Source: Cytidiella melzeri (taxonomy: Eukaryota; Basidiomycota; Agaricomycetes; Polyporales; Irpicaceae). From it: a stretch of 64,000 bases of DNA. Both the position numbers and the translations under genes were made by a program. This document shows positions 1-10,644 of the stretch, piece after piece; position 1 is the stretch's first letter; each line of letters begins with the position of its first letter. The stretch spans positions 62,001 through 126,000 of the forward strand of contig JABYQR010000024.1 in assembly GCA_022592445.1 (NCBI GenBank), given 5' to 3'. The notes below the pieces were generated by a model. That model saw nothing but the letters and a program-made list of their open reading frames with translations, made no database searches and was not told the origin of the DNA.

Positions 1-221
1 AACTACTGTATTCCATTCCCACACCTGTGAGAACATCCTTCCATAAAGAGAATAATAGGGAAAGAACAAAAGGAGCCCATGTGAACGGTATCTATGACGT
101 CAAACCCTAGCTATGGGCTGAGCCATGTGTTTGTAGCCATGTGGTCTTACTTAAGCTAAGTCACATGCCAGTGTGACGTAGTAGCAAGTAACGTGATCAT
201 GTAGAGCATCTAAGCTGTTAA
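1..221 (-). repeat. LTR fragment of the A/B chromovirus family
   Basis: Nearly the same sequence as the middle of the LTRs at 12990-13740, 20177-20930 and 27122-27878, including the TGACGTCA box at 95-102. The match stops near 221, so the last ~135 bp (the 5' end of the LTR on the minus strand) are missing. The other end lies outside the window. It may be a remnant of the lost 3' LTR of element A or part of a separate copy; the sequence does not decide. Confidence 0.85.
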
Positions 222-1500
222 GACCGACTATCGTCAAGGGACAAGTTGTCAGGTCAGAACCCCTTGGTGTAGCTACACTCAAGGTCTGATGATGGTGAAT
301 TGGTGGCCGAGGTCAACAAAAAGAAGGGCACGAGGACGCTGGTAGAGAAGCAACTGGTTGTTCCTACAAACCCGACCCCTGTGGGCCCCCTTTCGAGCAC
401 CGAAAGGAAGGCTACATTGGGAGCGTCATGCCATTCGCCGGTGGAACCCTCTCCTGTCACCGGAATCTCCACCCGCAACTCGATGGAGTTGGATAGTCCG
501 TTGGGAGCTGCTCTACCTCAGGAGGTACCAGAGGATCTTACGATGGAATAAGGAGAATGGGGCAATGAGATAGGCAAAGGGGGCGCAGACAATCAAAGCC
601 CTGCACAATTCTAAGGACAGTGGTCATCGCACCTGTTGTTGACTACATCCCATGGACTTCGTCTAGGGGGCATGTGTAAGGGTACAACGGCGGCCTGTCC
701 CAATATAGCAGGCGGCGCGTCAACACAGGCAGCTGGGACTGCCTTATATAGGTACTATACAGTTGGACTTGGTGGCTGTTATATAAGCCAGCCCTTAGTA
801 AGAGATTGGATACTTTTCACTTTACACCTGTACATACATTGAGTTCCGAATATACTTGGTCAAACTCTGCCGTGTGTGCACATGAAGTCTAAAGCCTACA
901 CTCACAATCTTCTTCAGCCCTGTGTCCGCTCTTGAGCATGATGGCCATGTTTTGGTGACGGCCTTGCTGGTTGTGTGACTGACAGCTGATACTGATTAGC
1001 CGTGGGCCGTTTGTCGCGTGTTGGAAGTCTTGCGCGATTTTGTGGTCTTCTTCACGTCCGACATCCGGGATCTTCAGGATGTGTCCAGGGGTGTTGGGAT
1101 TGGGAATTTGTAGGGCGCATAGATAGCTTTTGGTGATGTAGAGTAGAAGAGAATTTGAGTGAGTTGTAGGTAGAATTTGGGTACCTGAAAAAGTGTAAGG
1201 GGTGTCTTTTCGAGCGCACACAAGTAAGTATGATCAATATATATTCAAAACCTACGTGTGTACAAGATAAAATAGATGTGTATCAAATCTACCAGATCTC
1301 AGCCCTAAGTACTGAGATCTGCTACTGCATAGTACTACTATATACATTACACTCTTTTCCCATGATGGGCGCTGGCCCACTATCTAATCAATACAGATAA
1401 TGACCAGATCTACTGATCTGGCCTCGAGATCCTTGCGCATCAAGCAGTGCTTGTGCACATATACAGAGCCCTAACAGTTAAAAAGTGCTCATAACAAAGT
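222..1500. other. Unassigned degenerate sequence
   Basis: No gene is supported. A short frame at 300-551 (plus) encodes about 80 hydrophilic residues without a recognisable domain and may be a coding remnant. TATA-like strings occur at 733-785. Two short inverted repeats lie at 1294-1320 (9-bp arms) and 1404-1421 (7-bp arms), both built on AGATCT. This may be decayed transposon sequence. Confidence 0.3.
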
Positions 1501-1555
1501 CAGTGTGATGCCATCAACTGCACTCATTGCTTTGGTATTAAAACTATTACTGCCT

Positions 1556-1800
1556 GTATTCTTCCATCAAATTCCCACGCTTTTGGGGACCAAAAGGTCA
1601 CATTTGAAGAAGTATCAATGTGCTGGAGCACACTGGAACAATTCTTGTTCATTCTTCAGGAATTGTAACACTGGAACTGAGTGTATTGCCCATCAACTTC
1701 CCACCATTTGGGGGACAGAGGTGTTACATCTACAGAGACATCAAAGCAGTTGCCTGCACTGGAACCATTCTACTTCATTCTACAGGAAGTGTAAAAGATT
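1556..1800. repeat. Degenerate ~125-bp tandem duplication
   Basis: Two diverged copies lie head to tail (about 1556-1680 and 1681-1800). Each begins with a TGTATT...CCATCAA...TTCCCAC block and ends with a CACTGGAA..ATTCT...TTCATTCT block. The reading frame across them (1505-1861) is the by-product of the duplication and resembles no protein I know. Confidence 0.5.
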
Positions 1801-2083
1801 AACACAAAACCTGAGGAGGCTGCTCATTCCCTTGAAGAAAATCATCAGGGCCATCATTTGAGAGCATCAAATAAGAAACCTGTGTGGCAGTCTTGCAGGC
1901 AAACAAGGCCCAATAACATTCACCCTTGGCAGTAACAATGATCTTGATAACACCTTGACGTGCCAGTGGCTCTCACCTGTGATAGGTTTTAATTGCTGTT
2001 GCCATCATTAAGAGTTACATTTGCAGCATCAATAGAACTATACATGCTACTAAGTCCTACAGCTTATCCATTCATTCCAGCAG

Positions 2084-2650
2084 TCACAATTTTGTTTTGA
2101 ACCTATAGACAAAATACCACTTGAAAGGATCAAGGCTCAAACGCAGAGCCTTGCCCTCTTCCAAGTGATGAAGAAGTTTGGGACCCCACTCTGACCATAT
2201 GACTGAGACAAATTCAGCCATCATTTGATAATCTTGAGATTGAATCCTATATGACTCAAACCGTTCGGGCCTATAATATTTATCCCACACAACCTCCTTC
2301 AGCAAGTTATAATAGTGCCCATTTGAGAGTTTTGCTAAGTACTGGACTGATCTTTCGAGATCTGCATATAACAATCGTCGAAAAAGTCTTGAGCTCTTCC
2401 CATTGGTCTTGCAGTGAAATCTTGACTTGTTTGGACCAGCACAATGAACGATGTGCGGGCTGACTTGGGACAAGTCATCTGTGCCCATTGCACCAGGTCT
2501 GGCTTGGCTGGCCAAGCTGTTAGACTTGTCATATGAGCTTGTTGTAATGTGAGATGTTGTGCTGCCAAGCTGTGTACCAGAAACAATAGGCACAAATGAT
2601 GGGCTGGTAACAACAGCAGCAAGCAAAAAGAGAGATGCTGAGAAGTGCAT
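2084..2650 (-). CDS. Possible small secreted protein, unknown
   Basis: A 188-residue frame on the minus strand. From the methionine at 2650 the protein opens with MHFSASLFLLAAVVTSP, a typical signal peptide (short polar start, hydrophobic core), with probable cleavage near residue 25. A Ser/Thr-rich stretch follows, then a charged C-terminal half rich in Tyr, Trp and Arg. On the same strand a splice-donor string GTAAGTACG lies near 2746 and an acceptor-like TTCTTAG near 2696, so a 5'UTR intron is possible. The frame opens 17 codons earlier (2701), but the signal-peptide methionine is the better start. The region is AT-richer than the host genes further right. No domain is recognised; it could be an orphan secreted protein or a chance frame in decayed repeat DNA. 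Confidence 0.35.
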   Translation of the reverse strand: MHFSASLFLLAAVVTSPSFVPIVSGTQLGSTTSHITTSSYDKSNSLASQARPGAMGTDDLSQVSPHIVHCAGPNKSRFHCKTNGKSSRLFRRLLYADLERSVQYLAKLSNGHYYNLLKEVVWDKYYRPERFESYRIQSQDYQMMAEFVSVIWSEWGPKLLHHLEEGKALRLSLDPFKWYFVYRFKTKL

Positions 2651-3199
2651 GTTGTAGCAGGAAGGTGACAGAAGACGTAAAGCAGTCAGCCCTAAGAACA
2701 ATCTCAGTACGCTGACCCAAGGCAGTTCAAACCCACAACGTACTTACTCAAAATGCTGAAGTGATGAACCTGGAGAAACAGAGGAGTGTTGAAGTGCAAT
2801 GAACACAATAAGATGAGGATGTCAGCTATAAGGTCAATTTAGTCAACATTTGAGTGATTTATGGCGAGTGCAATGCACGTGAGAATTACTTACTGACCAG
2901 CACCAAAGCAATGAGGAAAACCGGAAGGATAAAAGTGTGCTGACATGCCAGGATGGTTCCAAGAGGTCTTATAAAACTTTTGGTCTATGTGCAGTGCAGG
3001 TGCAAAAAATATTAATCTAGAAATTGAAAGGGCCTAAGGCCAGCTCCAGATATAAGTCAGGCTGTGCTGAAGCTTACCTGTCACACATCCGGGATTTGAT
3101 CAAGATTCATGTCTGCTTGGCACTGGATCTGTGATGCTTCACATCCTGTCTCCCTGACCACAAATCTGCATCATCTGTTCATGATCTGTAATTGCTAGA

Positions 3200-4690
3200 A
3201 CATTTTACATGTGTCCTGTTAATGTCTACACTGCATCACCCCCGATGAAGCTGCCATTAGGCTGGGTTCTGAGTGCAACTCCTGCTTATAGGGCAACTAG
3301 TGGTTGTGAAACTGTGTGGGAGGATCAAAGGCAGTGCTCTATGCTGATGCAACCACGTGTCTCAACTGTATCAGCCCCACTAGAACTGCCACAGGCTGTG
3401 TTCTGATTGTAACTCCTGCTTATGGAGCAACTGGTGGTTGTGAAACTTTGTGGAACAATTCGATGCAGTGCTTGCTGCTGATGCAATCATGTCCTGTTGA
3501 TGTCTGAACTGCCTCACCCCCATTGGAACTGCCACAGTTGTGACTCCTGCTTCTGTGAAACTTTGTGGCCCAATTTGATGCAGCGCTGGGTGCTGATGAA
3601 ACCATGTCCAGCTGATGTCTGCACTGCCTCACCCCCATTGGAGCTGCCACAGGCTGTATTCTCATTTTGACTCCTGCTTATAGAGCAACTGGTGGTTGTG
3701 AAACTCTATGGAAGAATCAAAGGCAGTCCTTCATGCTGATGCAACCATGTCCTGTTCATATCTGAACTGCCTCAGCCCCATCAGAACTGCCACAAGCTAT
3801 GTTCTGATTGTGACCCCTCCGTGGAGCGTAACTAATGGTTGTGAAACCTTTTGGCAAAATTTGATGCAGTGCTTGCTGATGATGCAACCATGTCCTGTTG
3901 ATGTCTGAACTGCCTCACCCCCATTGGAACTGCCACAGTTGTAACTCCTGCTTCTGTGAAACTTTGTGGACTGATGTAATGCAGCGCTGGGTGCTGATGA
4001 AACCTTGTTCAGCTGATGTCTGCACTGCCTCACCCCCATTGGAGCTGCCACAGGCTGTATTCTGATTGTGACTCCTGCTTATAGAGCAATTGGTGATTCT
4101 GCAACTGTGTGGACGAATCAACGGCAGTGCTTTATGCTGATGCAACCATGTCCTGTTCATGTCTGAACTGCCTCAGCCCCATCAGAATTGCCACAGGCTA
4201 TGTTCTGATTGTAACCCCTCCGTAGAGAGCAACTAATGGTTGTGACACTTTGTGGAACAATCCGATGCAGTGCTTGCTGCTGATGCAACCATGTCCTGTT
4301 GATGTCTGGGCTGCATCACCCCTATTGGAACTGCCACAGACTGTGTTCTGATTGTAACTCCTGCTTATAAAGCAACTGCTGCTTGTGAGACTGTATGGAA
4401 GAATTGAAGGCAGTGCTCTATGCTGATGCAACCACGTCCTGTTGATGTCTCAACTGTATCAGCCCCACTAGAACTTCCACAGGCTGTGTTCTGATTGTAG
4501 CTCCTCCTTAGAGAGCAACTAATGGTTGTGAAAATTTGTGCAACAATCTAATGCAGTGCTTGCTGCTGATGCAACCATATCCTGTTGATGTCTGAACTGC
4601 CTCACCCCCATTGGAACTGCCACAGGCTGTGTTCTGATTGTAACTCCTGCTTAGAGAGCAACTAACAGTTGTGAAACTCTGTGGAATAAT
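3200..4690. repeat. Satellite array, ~143-bp unit with a ~402-bp higher-order repeat
   Basis: At least eleven diverged copies of a unit containing TCCTGTTGATGTCTGAACTG and GAACTGCCACAGGCTGTGTT. The phrase starts near 3210, 3358, 3490, 3605, 3750, 3892, 4010, 4152, 4293, 4436 and 4582. Spacings are mostly 141-148 bp, with 115-118-bp short units at 3490 and 3892. The short-long-long pattern 3490-3892 recurs at 3892-4293, giving a ~402-bp higher-order period. All small frames here are products of the repeat. Confidence 0.8.
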
Positions 4691-5121
4691 CAGATACAGT
4701 GCTCACTACTAATGCAGCCTCAAATTTACATTCTCAAAGAATTTAGGGGTTGAGAATTTGTAGTTAGCTTCCACAGTACTGGTAATTTTTGCTCAGAGCC
4801 AATACTATGTGTGGCATGTCTTTTAACTGTATTCTTTGGTCAAAGAGCAAGCCATACCTGTAGATTGCGGCACATGTACCTGGTCAGAATTTGACATCAT
4901 TTGCCAGCAGGAGTGGAGTTTAAATCTGGGTCTGGATGACCATTTTCAGTAGACTGGCCATAACTTGCTCAAATCCACTTCAGTTAACAGGATGTTTGTA
5001 CCAGGATGTTGCCACAAGATAGGGCTGTTCAATGGTGTATAATATGTGCAGAATTGTACCTAAATGCTGTCTGTAAAAATCACAACCTGCATTTTGATTG
5101 CAAAATTGATCTGATACAAAG
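4691..5121. other. AT-rich sequence without a supported gene
   Basis: Nothing recognisable. It lies between the satellite array and the spliced gene remnant and is probably decayed repeat or the 3' end of that remnant. Confidence 0.3.
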
Positions 5122-5460
5122 TTACAAAGGACTTATCACTGACATGCTGTCATACATGTCCACCTTAAACAAACCTAGAGTGTGACTGTCTGCCTTGCTG
5201 GTGTGGACATCTGCAAGTACAAATTGTGTTCTCTCCTGCAGACCAATTCTTGGTGCCGGTGCAACAGTTACCACAAGGATGTGCAGCAGCTTGGCGCAGA
5301 AAGTCTTAGGCTGATACACGGCAGGAGCATGGCGATAACAAGCATTTTCATCCACAAGAATATCATACTGTCAACAAAACAAATGTTCAGCTCAGTACCC
5401 AATGCTATCATAATTATTATTCAGACTTACTCGGACCCATGTGGCATCTCGTCGAGCTGC
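5122..5460 (-). pseudogene. Two-exon remnant of a TE-associated gene
   Basis: On the minus strand an exon ending at 5431 (…RRDATWVR) is followed by GTAAGT, a 64-bp intron and TTGACAG; exon 5367-5122 then continues in frame as YDILVDENACYRHAP and ends in a stop. The pattern of a xDATWVRY.LLVD.NA..…F..LLHI.VV motif followed by a Leu-rich tail recalls a protein family often seen next to transposons in mushroom genomes; that resemblance is from memory and not verified. No upstream exons or start can be placed, so it is treated as a fragment. Confidence 0.4.
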
Positions 5461-6226
5461 TTACAATTAAAAGATAGTATTATTACAGATGATCATGCAG
5501 AGAAGAATAATAGTTACCAAAAAGGAAATCCCCAGCGAAGAAAAATGTTTTGGGTTGAGACGGCAACAAGAATAGATAGAAATGTGAGACAGTCAGGCAC
5601 ATCAGGCACGCGAGGTAGAAAAGACAGGGATGGCGCAAGGGCTACGACAGGATAGGGACAGGAAATGTGGGAGAAGGGGCTGGATGGGCAAGGGTGAAAT
5701 AGGCATAGAAAGAGCGAGAGAAGGGGAGAGGAGGAGGGGGAGGGGGGGTGGGGAGTAGTACTTTACTGATTAACTGTTGACGTTGACTGTTGAAAGATCA
5801 AACACGCCGATCACCGCATAGATAAAGGTGCTACTCCAGTATGCAAAGGGTGTGAGCACCTGTTCATTTTCAAAGTCTATGTTAATTTGCTGTGCTTACC
5901 AGGTAAGGATGCCACTTCTTTCTTGAGGCATGAACTTCAGGTTCTCAGTAGCAATTTACATAAACAAACAAATCGTGAATTCAACGCTCATAGTACAATA
6001 CAAAAGCCATGTTATCCGGAGACCCCTTCCCAGTCACTTTCACCTCTAGGTGTACCACAGACGGAACATGCCAGATGGTCTGATTTGTTTGTTCTGAAGA
6101 GGCGTTAGCCATCAATACGCAATCTTTGTATAATAGATTAGCACATACAGTGTGCACACCATGGTACTGAACATAACATGGTCAGAATCCCCATACATGT
6201 AGTCGCTTGAACTGACATGGACATAC
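5461..6226. other. Unassigned, includes a G-rich tract
   Basis: No supported gene. A purine tract at about 5710-5755 on the plus strand holds several G-runs of 4-7 and could form a G-quadruplex. A minus-strand donor-like string (CTGGTAAGCAC) near 5897 hints at further decayed exons of the neighbouring remnants. Confidence 0.25.
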
Positions 6227-6409
6227 CTCCTCGATGCTGTCCACCTGAAGTTGATGAGCCTTCATGACAGGCTTGACCTGCGCCATCAAGGCTCGGAGCA
6301 GCTGTCTGGCATCCTCCTGGGCAGCTGCATCTCAGACTGGCAGAGGGACGATGAAGTTGACGTATGGATTGGGGTTGGCCTCCCGTTCATTGAGCCTGTG
6401 GTGCACCAT
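6227..6409 (-). pseudogene. First coding exon of a WLM-domain (Wss1-like) metalloprotease, interrupted by a stop
   Basis: The minus-strand exon starts with ATG directly after an acceptor (CATCTAG) and ends at 6227 before GTATGT. It reads MVHHRLNEREANPNPYVNF, then …EDARQLLRALMAQVKPVMKAH. This matches the start of fungal WLM-domain proteins (Wss1/Spartan-like proteases that clear DNA-protein crosslinks), which begin with R.NERE.NPNP.(V/I)NFI and continue with a helix ending PVMK.H. A TGA at 6332-6334 interrupts the frame after residue 25. A second donor (GAG, then GTGAGT) near 6459 suggests a 5'UTR exon upstream. The following exon, with the FAGRNWN and HExxH zinc-site parts, was not found, so this is a broken or truncated copy. 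Assignment is from sequence pattern memory. Confidence 0.55.
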
Positions 6410-6599
6410 CTAGATGAAGATGGACATCGGTAAGGATGTATGCAGCTTGTGACGGAACTCACCTCAGAGTCTGTCCAATCCAACTTATGCAGCTGGGCAA
6501 CACAGTTGCACAGGTTTACACAGCAGCTCTGGCGACACAGTTGCACAAGATGCGGGAGCAATTGGACGCCACAGGCAGTCCCAGAACAACACAGGTGTC

Positions 6600-6861
6600 T
6601 ACGACAACTGAGACAGCAAAAGCAGGAGTGAAACCAGCAGTGAGGGTGAGGCCAAGAGCAACAGCAAGGGCGAAGGTGCAAAAGGGAGAGGGCAAGGACA
6701 AGAAACGCTGAGGGCAAGGACATGGAAGGGAGAGGGCGAGAGAAAAGGCGAAAGCGAGAGTGAGAGCAGTCAAGGGCAAGGGCAACAACGAGGGCAAGGG
6801 CAACGACAAGGGAGAGGGCAAGGGCAACAACGAGGGCAACAAGGGAGAGGGCAACAAGGGA

Positions 6862-6892
<31 letters not shown>

Positions 6893-6895
6893 ACA
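6600..6895 (+). repeat. GA/GGC-rich minisatellite ending in (GGGTGA)n
   Basis: Irregular repeats of GAGGGCAAGGGCAACAAC-type units pass into five consecutive GGGTGA hexamers at 6866-6893. The minus-strand Leu/Val/Ala-rich frame and the plus-strand Gly/Glu/Lys frame across it are translation products of the repeat. The G-runs could form a quadruplex. It is not a telomere array. Confidence 0.7.
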
Positions 6896-7143
6896 ACCGT
6901 CCCCGGTTCTCGCGTGGCAAGTCGAACCATGGGAACCCTGACCACGAGGATCCTCGCGCTATTGTGTCATTGGACTTCGAGTTTTTCGCCCTCTCTTCCT
7001 CTGCTTCTCTGCATCCGCTTCCGCCCTCACTCCTCTCCTCTAACGCCCTACACTTCCTCTTCCACTCAGCTTCCGTCCCTCAACCATGTCTGCACAAGCC
7101 TCGTCCTCTCGCCGCGCCGCTCCTCGCCCTGCCACTCGCCGGT
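6896..7143 (+). other. Promoter-like sequence and start of a truncated host gene
   Basis: A CT-rich stretch (6985-7075), typical of fungal promoters and 5'UTRs, runs into TCAACC and an ATG at 7086. The following 19 codons (MSAQASSSRRAAPRPATRR) have the GC-rich composition of host genes. Homology to the pol gene of element A begins abruptly at about 7144, so the host frame is cut off there. Inference: a rearrangement joined the 5' end of a host gene to the broken end of A. Confidence 0.45.
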
Positions 7144-10100
7144 TGTCTAGCACTTTTTCGACAACGTACTGTTCTTCTCCATCTATGACAATAGGATCAG
7201 GAGGTGGAGGTACATCTTTGCTGTTGTCGTGCCAGGGACTTAGACGGTTGATATGGAAGACGGGGTGGATTTGGAGATAGCTGGGTAGATCGAGTTTGTA
7301 ATCAAGATCGCCAATGCGTTTGATGACCTTGTACGGGCCGAGTTGTCGAGAACCGAGTTTAGGGGTAGCCTGGTGGATCTGGATGTTCTTAGCGTTTAGC
7401 CAGACCATGTCCCCTACTTGGAAGACGCGTGGAGAGCGCTTCTCAGACTCGTAAAGTTGCTTCATCTTTTCTTTGCTTAGACGAAGAGCGGCTTTGGTCT
7501 CTTTGCGTACTCGAGCCATGTTGTCAAGGCGCTCATCAAGCGACGGGATATTGCTTCGCTTGCCAACTGGTATGGTGAAGTCGGGGCGATATCCGTAGAT
7601 GACCTCAAACGGTGTTTGTGAATTACCCGCATGTACTCGCGAGTTAAGTGCAAACTCAGCCGCCGGCAGATGAGCGACCCAGTCGTCTTGTCGTTGCTGA
7701 CAAAATAGACGCAGGTACTGTTCGATATCCTGGTTTTTGCATTCGACTTTGCCATTTCCTTGCAGATGATAGGCGGTCGTAAAACCAGTCTCTATGCCTA
7801 AGCGGTGATAGAGCGCACGCATGAAGCGCGCTGCAAACTGGGGTCCTCGGTCAGAGAACACCTTCTTGGGAATGCCGTGAAGTCGGAATACTTCTTTGTA
7901 ATGTAGATCGGCAATCCCCTCAGCGTTAACCTTAGTGGTGGTGGGGATGATGTGCGTTTGATCGGAGTAATGGTCGACGTAGACCGCGATCGAATCAAAT
8001 CCCTTAGAAGGTGGTAGCTGAGTGATGAGATCTACTCCGACGTGTTCCCAAGGTCCAGCCGGAGTTTCCTGAGGCTGTAGTACTGCTTTAGGGTGCGGAG
8101 CTGACTTATAGCGTTGACAGCAATCACAACCTAGTACGTAAGTCTCGACAAAGGCATTCATCTTTGGCCACCAATAGTGTCGTGAGACTAGCTCTATGGT
8201 GCCGTGTTTGCCCGGATGACCAGCTGCGGGTGTGTCATGGCAAGATTTGACAATTTCGTGACGGAGCTCTTTGTTGTTAGGGATGTAGAGTTCTCCCTTG
8301 TAATAGATGAGCCCGTCACTCTCTTCCCATTCGAGTAAACTGCCGACAAGTTTGCGAGGACCCTTCTTTCGAAGGGTAGCGAGATCTTGTGCGACTTCTG
8401 CTTCTTGCTCCGTGCATTCTCGGATCTTTGATTCAAGTGGAGAAGCAGTGGCAAGCGCACTGGTAGCGAGGATGCGAAAATGTTCCGGTTTAAGTACCAC
8501 CTGATCCTTGTTGTCTTCTTCGTCCGTGACAGCGTGTGAGTGAAGACGAGAGAGAGGATCAGCGTGTATCATGGTACTACCGGGCTTGTGTACCAACACG
8601 AAGTCGAAGTCAGCCAAAAGTAATGACCAACGTGCTTGACGTCGAGTGAGGTGTTGCGCAGTCTTCCAGTACTGCAGGTTTGCGTGATCTGTCCAGATCT
8701 CAAACGGTTCCTTGAGCCCCTCAAGGTAGTGGCGCCAATCTTTGAGAGCCTCGGTGATTGCTAACATCTCCTGATCAAAGATTTCGTGGTTACGCTCTGC
8801 TTCAGTCATAGAGGCGGACCGGTAGGCAATAGGGTGGTAGAATCCATCTTCCTTCGATTTCTGGGAGATGATTCCACCGGTTGCATAGCCCGAGGCATCG
8901 ACTTCTAGACGTGTAGGGAGTTCAGGGTCCCAGACTGCCAAGATAGGCTTAGTGGTAAAGGCCTTCTTTAACAACTCGAAGGCAGTCTGCTGTGCTGGAC
9001 CCCAGACAAACGGTACGTCCTTTTTAGTCAGGTCGTGTAGAGGCCGTGCGTGCTTTGAAAAGTTGCTTTGAGAAGTCTTGAATGAAGCGGCGGTAGAAGT
9101 TGGCAAACCCGATGAATCCTCTAACTTCTTTGAGGTTCTTGGGTGTAGGCCACGTAGAAACTGCTTGGACTTTGACAGGGTCCATAGCTACTTCGCCGGC
9201 GCGAATGATCAGCCCGAGGTATTCGATCTCAGATTTCTCAAACTCGCACTTTTCCGGCCAAAGGTAAAGGTCGTGTTGTTGAAGTCGCTCGAGGACTTCA
9301 TGTACAACCTTGCGGTGCTCTGTCAGGTTGTTGCTCCAGATCAAGATGTCATCTAGATAGACAGCCACCTTGCCCTCGGCAACAAGGTCGGCGAAGATGT
9401 TGTCCATCAGAGCTTGGAAGGTAGCGGGTGAGTTCGTGAGACCGAAGAACATGACTTTAGGTTCGAAGAGTCCTCGGTTGGTAACGAACGCCGCTTTGTA
9501 CTCATCTCCTTCTTTGATGCGGACATTGTGATATCCCCAACGAACATCGAATTTGGTGAAGATCTTTGCACTCTTGAGCTTGTTGATGATGTTGGTAGCA
9601 AGCGGTAGTGGGTAACGATTCTTTACAGTGATGTCGTTGAGTTTGCGGTAGTCCTGAATAAGTTGGAGTTTGTTGTCCTTCTTTTTGATGAAAAAGACCG
9701 GAGAAGCCATTGGAGACTTAGAAGGCATGATGTAACCTTTCGCTAGGTTCTCCTGAATGAACTTGTCAAGCTCGGCTTGTTCGTTCAGGGGCATAGGATA
9801 AACTTTCGATTTGATGGTCTCAGGAGCGTCTGGTTTGAGATCAATCGAATGGTCCCAGGGCTGATGCTGGGGTAGCCGATTAGACTCTTCCTCAGAGAAG
9901 ACTTTAGCATGTCTGTGATACTCTGATGGAACAATGTCTTCGAAGGAGCGCTGAGCTTTAGCTTCATTTGCTTCGGCAGCAAGCTTAGTAGAGTAGGTGA
10001 AGCCGGCCATACACCAGACTTTGTCAGTGGTGTCTTGGATGATACCGGCTTTGACCCACTGCCTACGTTCTTTGCGATTACCATCAACCTTCTGGAAAGG

Positions 10101-10640
10101 TTTGTCAGGAGATTCTTCCGAGCCGCTCGGAATTGTCATTTCTCCTTTTTCCCAGTTGACGGTAGGGTTTACGCGCTTGAGCCATGGTAGCCCAAGAATG
10201 ACGTCTTCTGGACCCAAGTCCGTGACAAGAAACTCCGCCTTTTCTGTGTGGTCTCCAACAGTGAATGTAAGGCGAACGAAGTGCGTTAATCCGCCAGCTT
10301 TATTCTTAGTTCTGTCGATATTGTGCAATGAGATAACCCTTTCGAGTGGGTGCTGAATAATCTTATGCTTTTGACGAACTGATGACGATGAATAAAGCTG
10401 TAGCTCCTGAATCGATCATAGCAGGAACGCAAATGCTTCTATTCAGACCTTTAACTAGTACATGTACATGGAAATGAGATGATAACCATCTAGCGACGAT
10501 ATAGTACACGAGGAGATAGTAGACAACGGGCATGGAGTAGACGTTGTACACGAGGAAGACGAGGCAGAAGACGACGAAGGCAACAAAGGAGACAAGGACA
10601 GGGTATCGGGGGACTCGCAGCTGCGGCTGTGTCACAAGTC
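7144..10640 (-). pseudogene. pol: pol of element A (protease, RT, RNase H, integrase), broken
   Basis: Protease DSGA lies near 10410. The reverse transcriptase frame is 10328-9024, with VYLDDILIW. A second frame, 9106-7144, carries RNase H (EVDASGYATGG, EIWTDHANL), the integrase zinc finger (H..H..C..C) and the D,D,E core (GVDLIT, FSDRGPQF, GNGKVECKNQ), ending in the GPY/F-like QLGPYKVI block. Breaks: a frame change near 10370, a 13-bp duplication near 9050 that separates RT from RNase H, and loss of the chromodomain at 7144. In the D,D,E region A reads HLQGNGKVECK where B has HPQGNGKVERK. Translation past 7144 into Arg-rich residues is junction sequence, not protein. Confidence 0.85.
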
Positions 10641-10644
10641 CGCT

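Noticed and set aside
3209..4431. A row of 65-85-residue frames on both strands
   Set aside because: All repeat the same translated satellite unit; none has a start context or domain.
6860..6895. Telomere-like repeat
   Set aside because: The unit is GGGTGA, only five copies, and the sequence continues into ordinary DNA on both sides. It does not match the fungal TTAGGG repeat.
6286..6945. 219-residue minus-strand frame rich in Leu, Val and Ala (apparent membrane protein)
   Set aside because: It is the complement of the GA-rich minisatellite; the hydrophobic run comes from translating CTC/GCC repeats. The real signal on this strand is the WLM exon in another frame.
7040..7143. Host-transposon fusion protein at the end of element A pol
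   Set aside because: The Arg-rich tail after VVEKVLD is read through the breakpoint from the antisense strand of a host gene start; it lacks any protein-like pattern.
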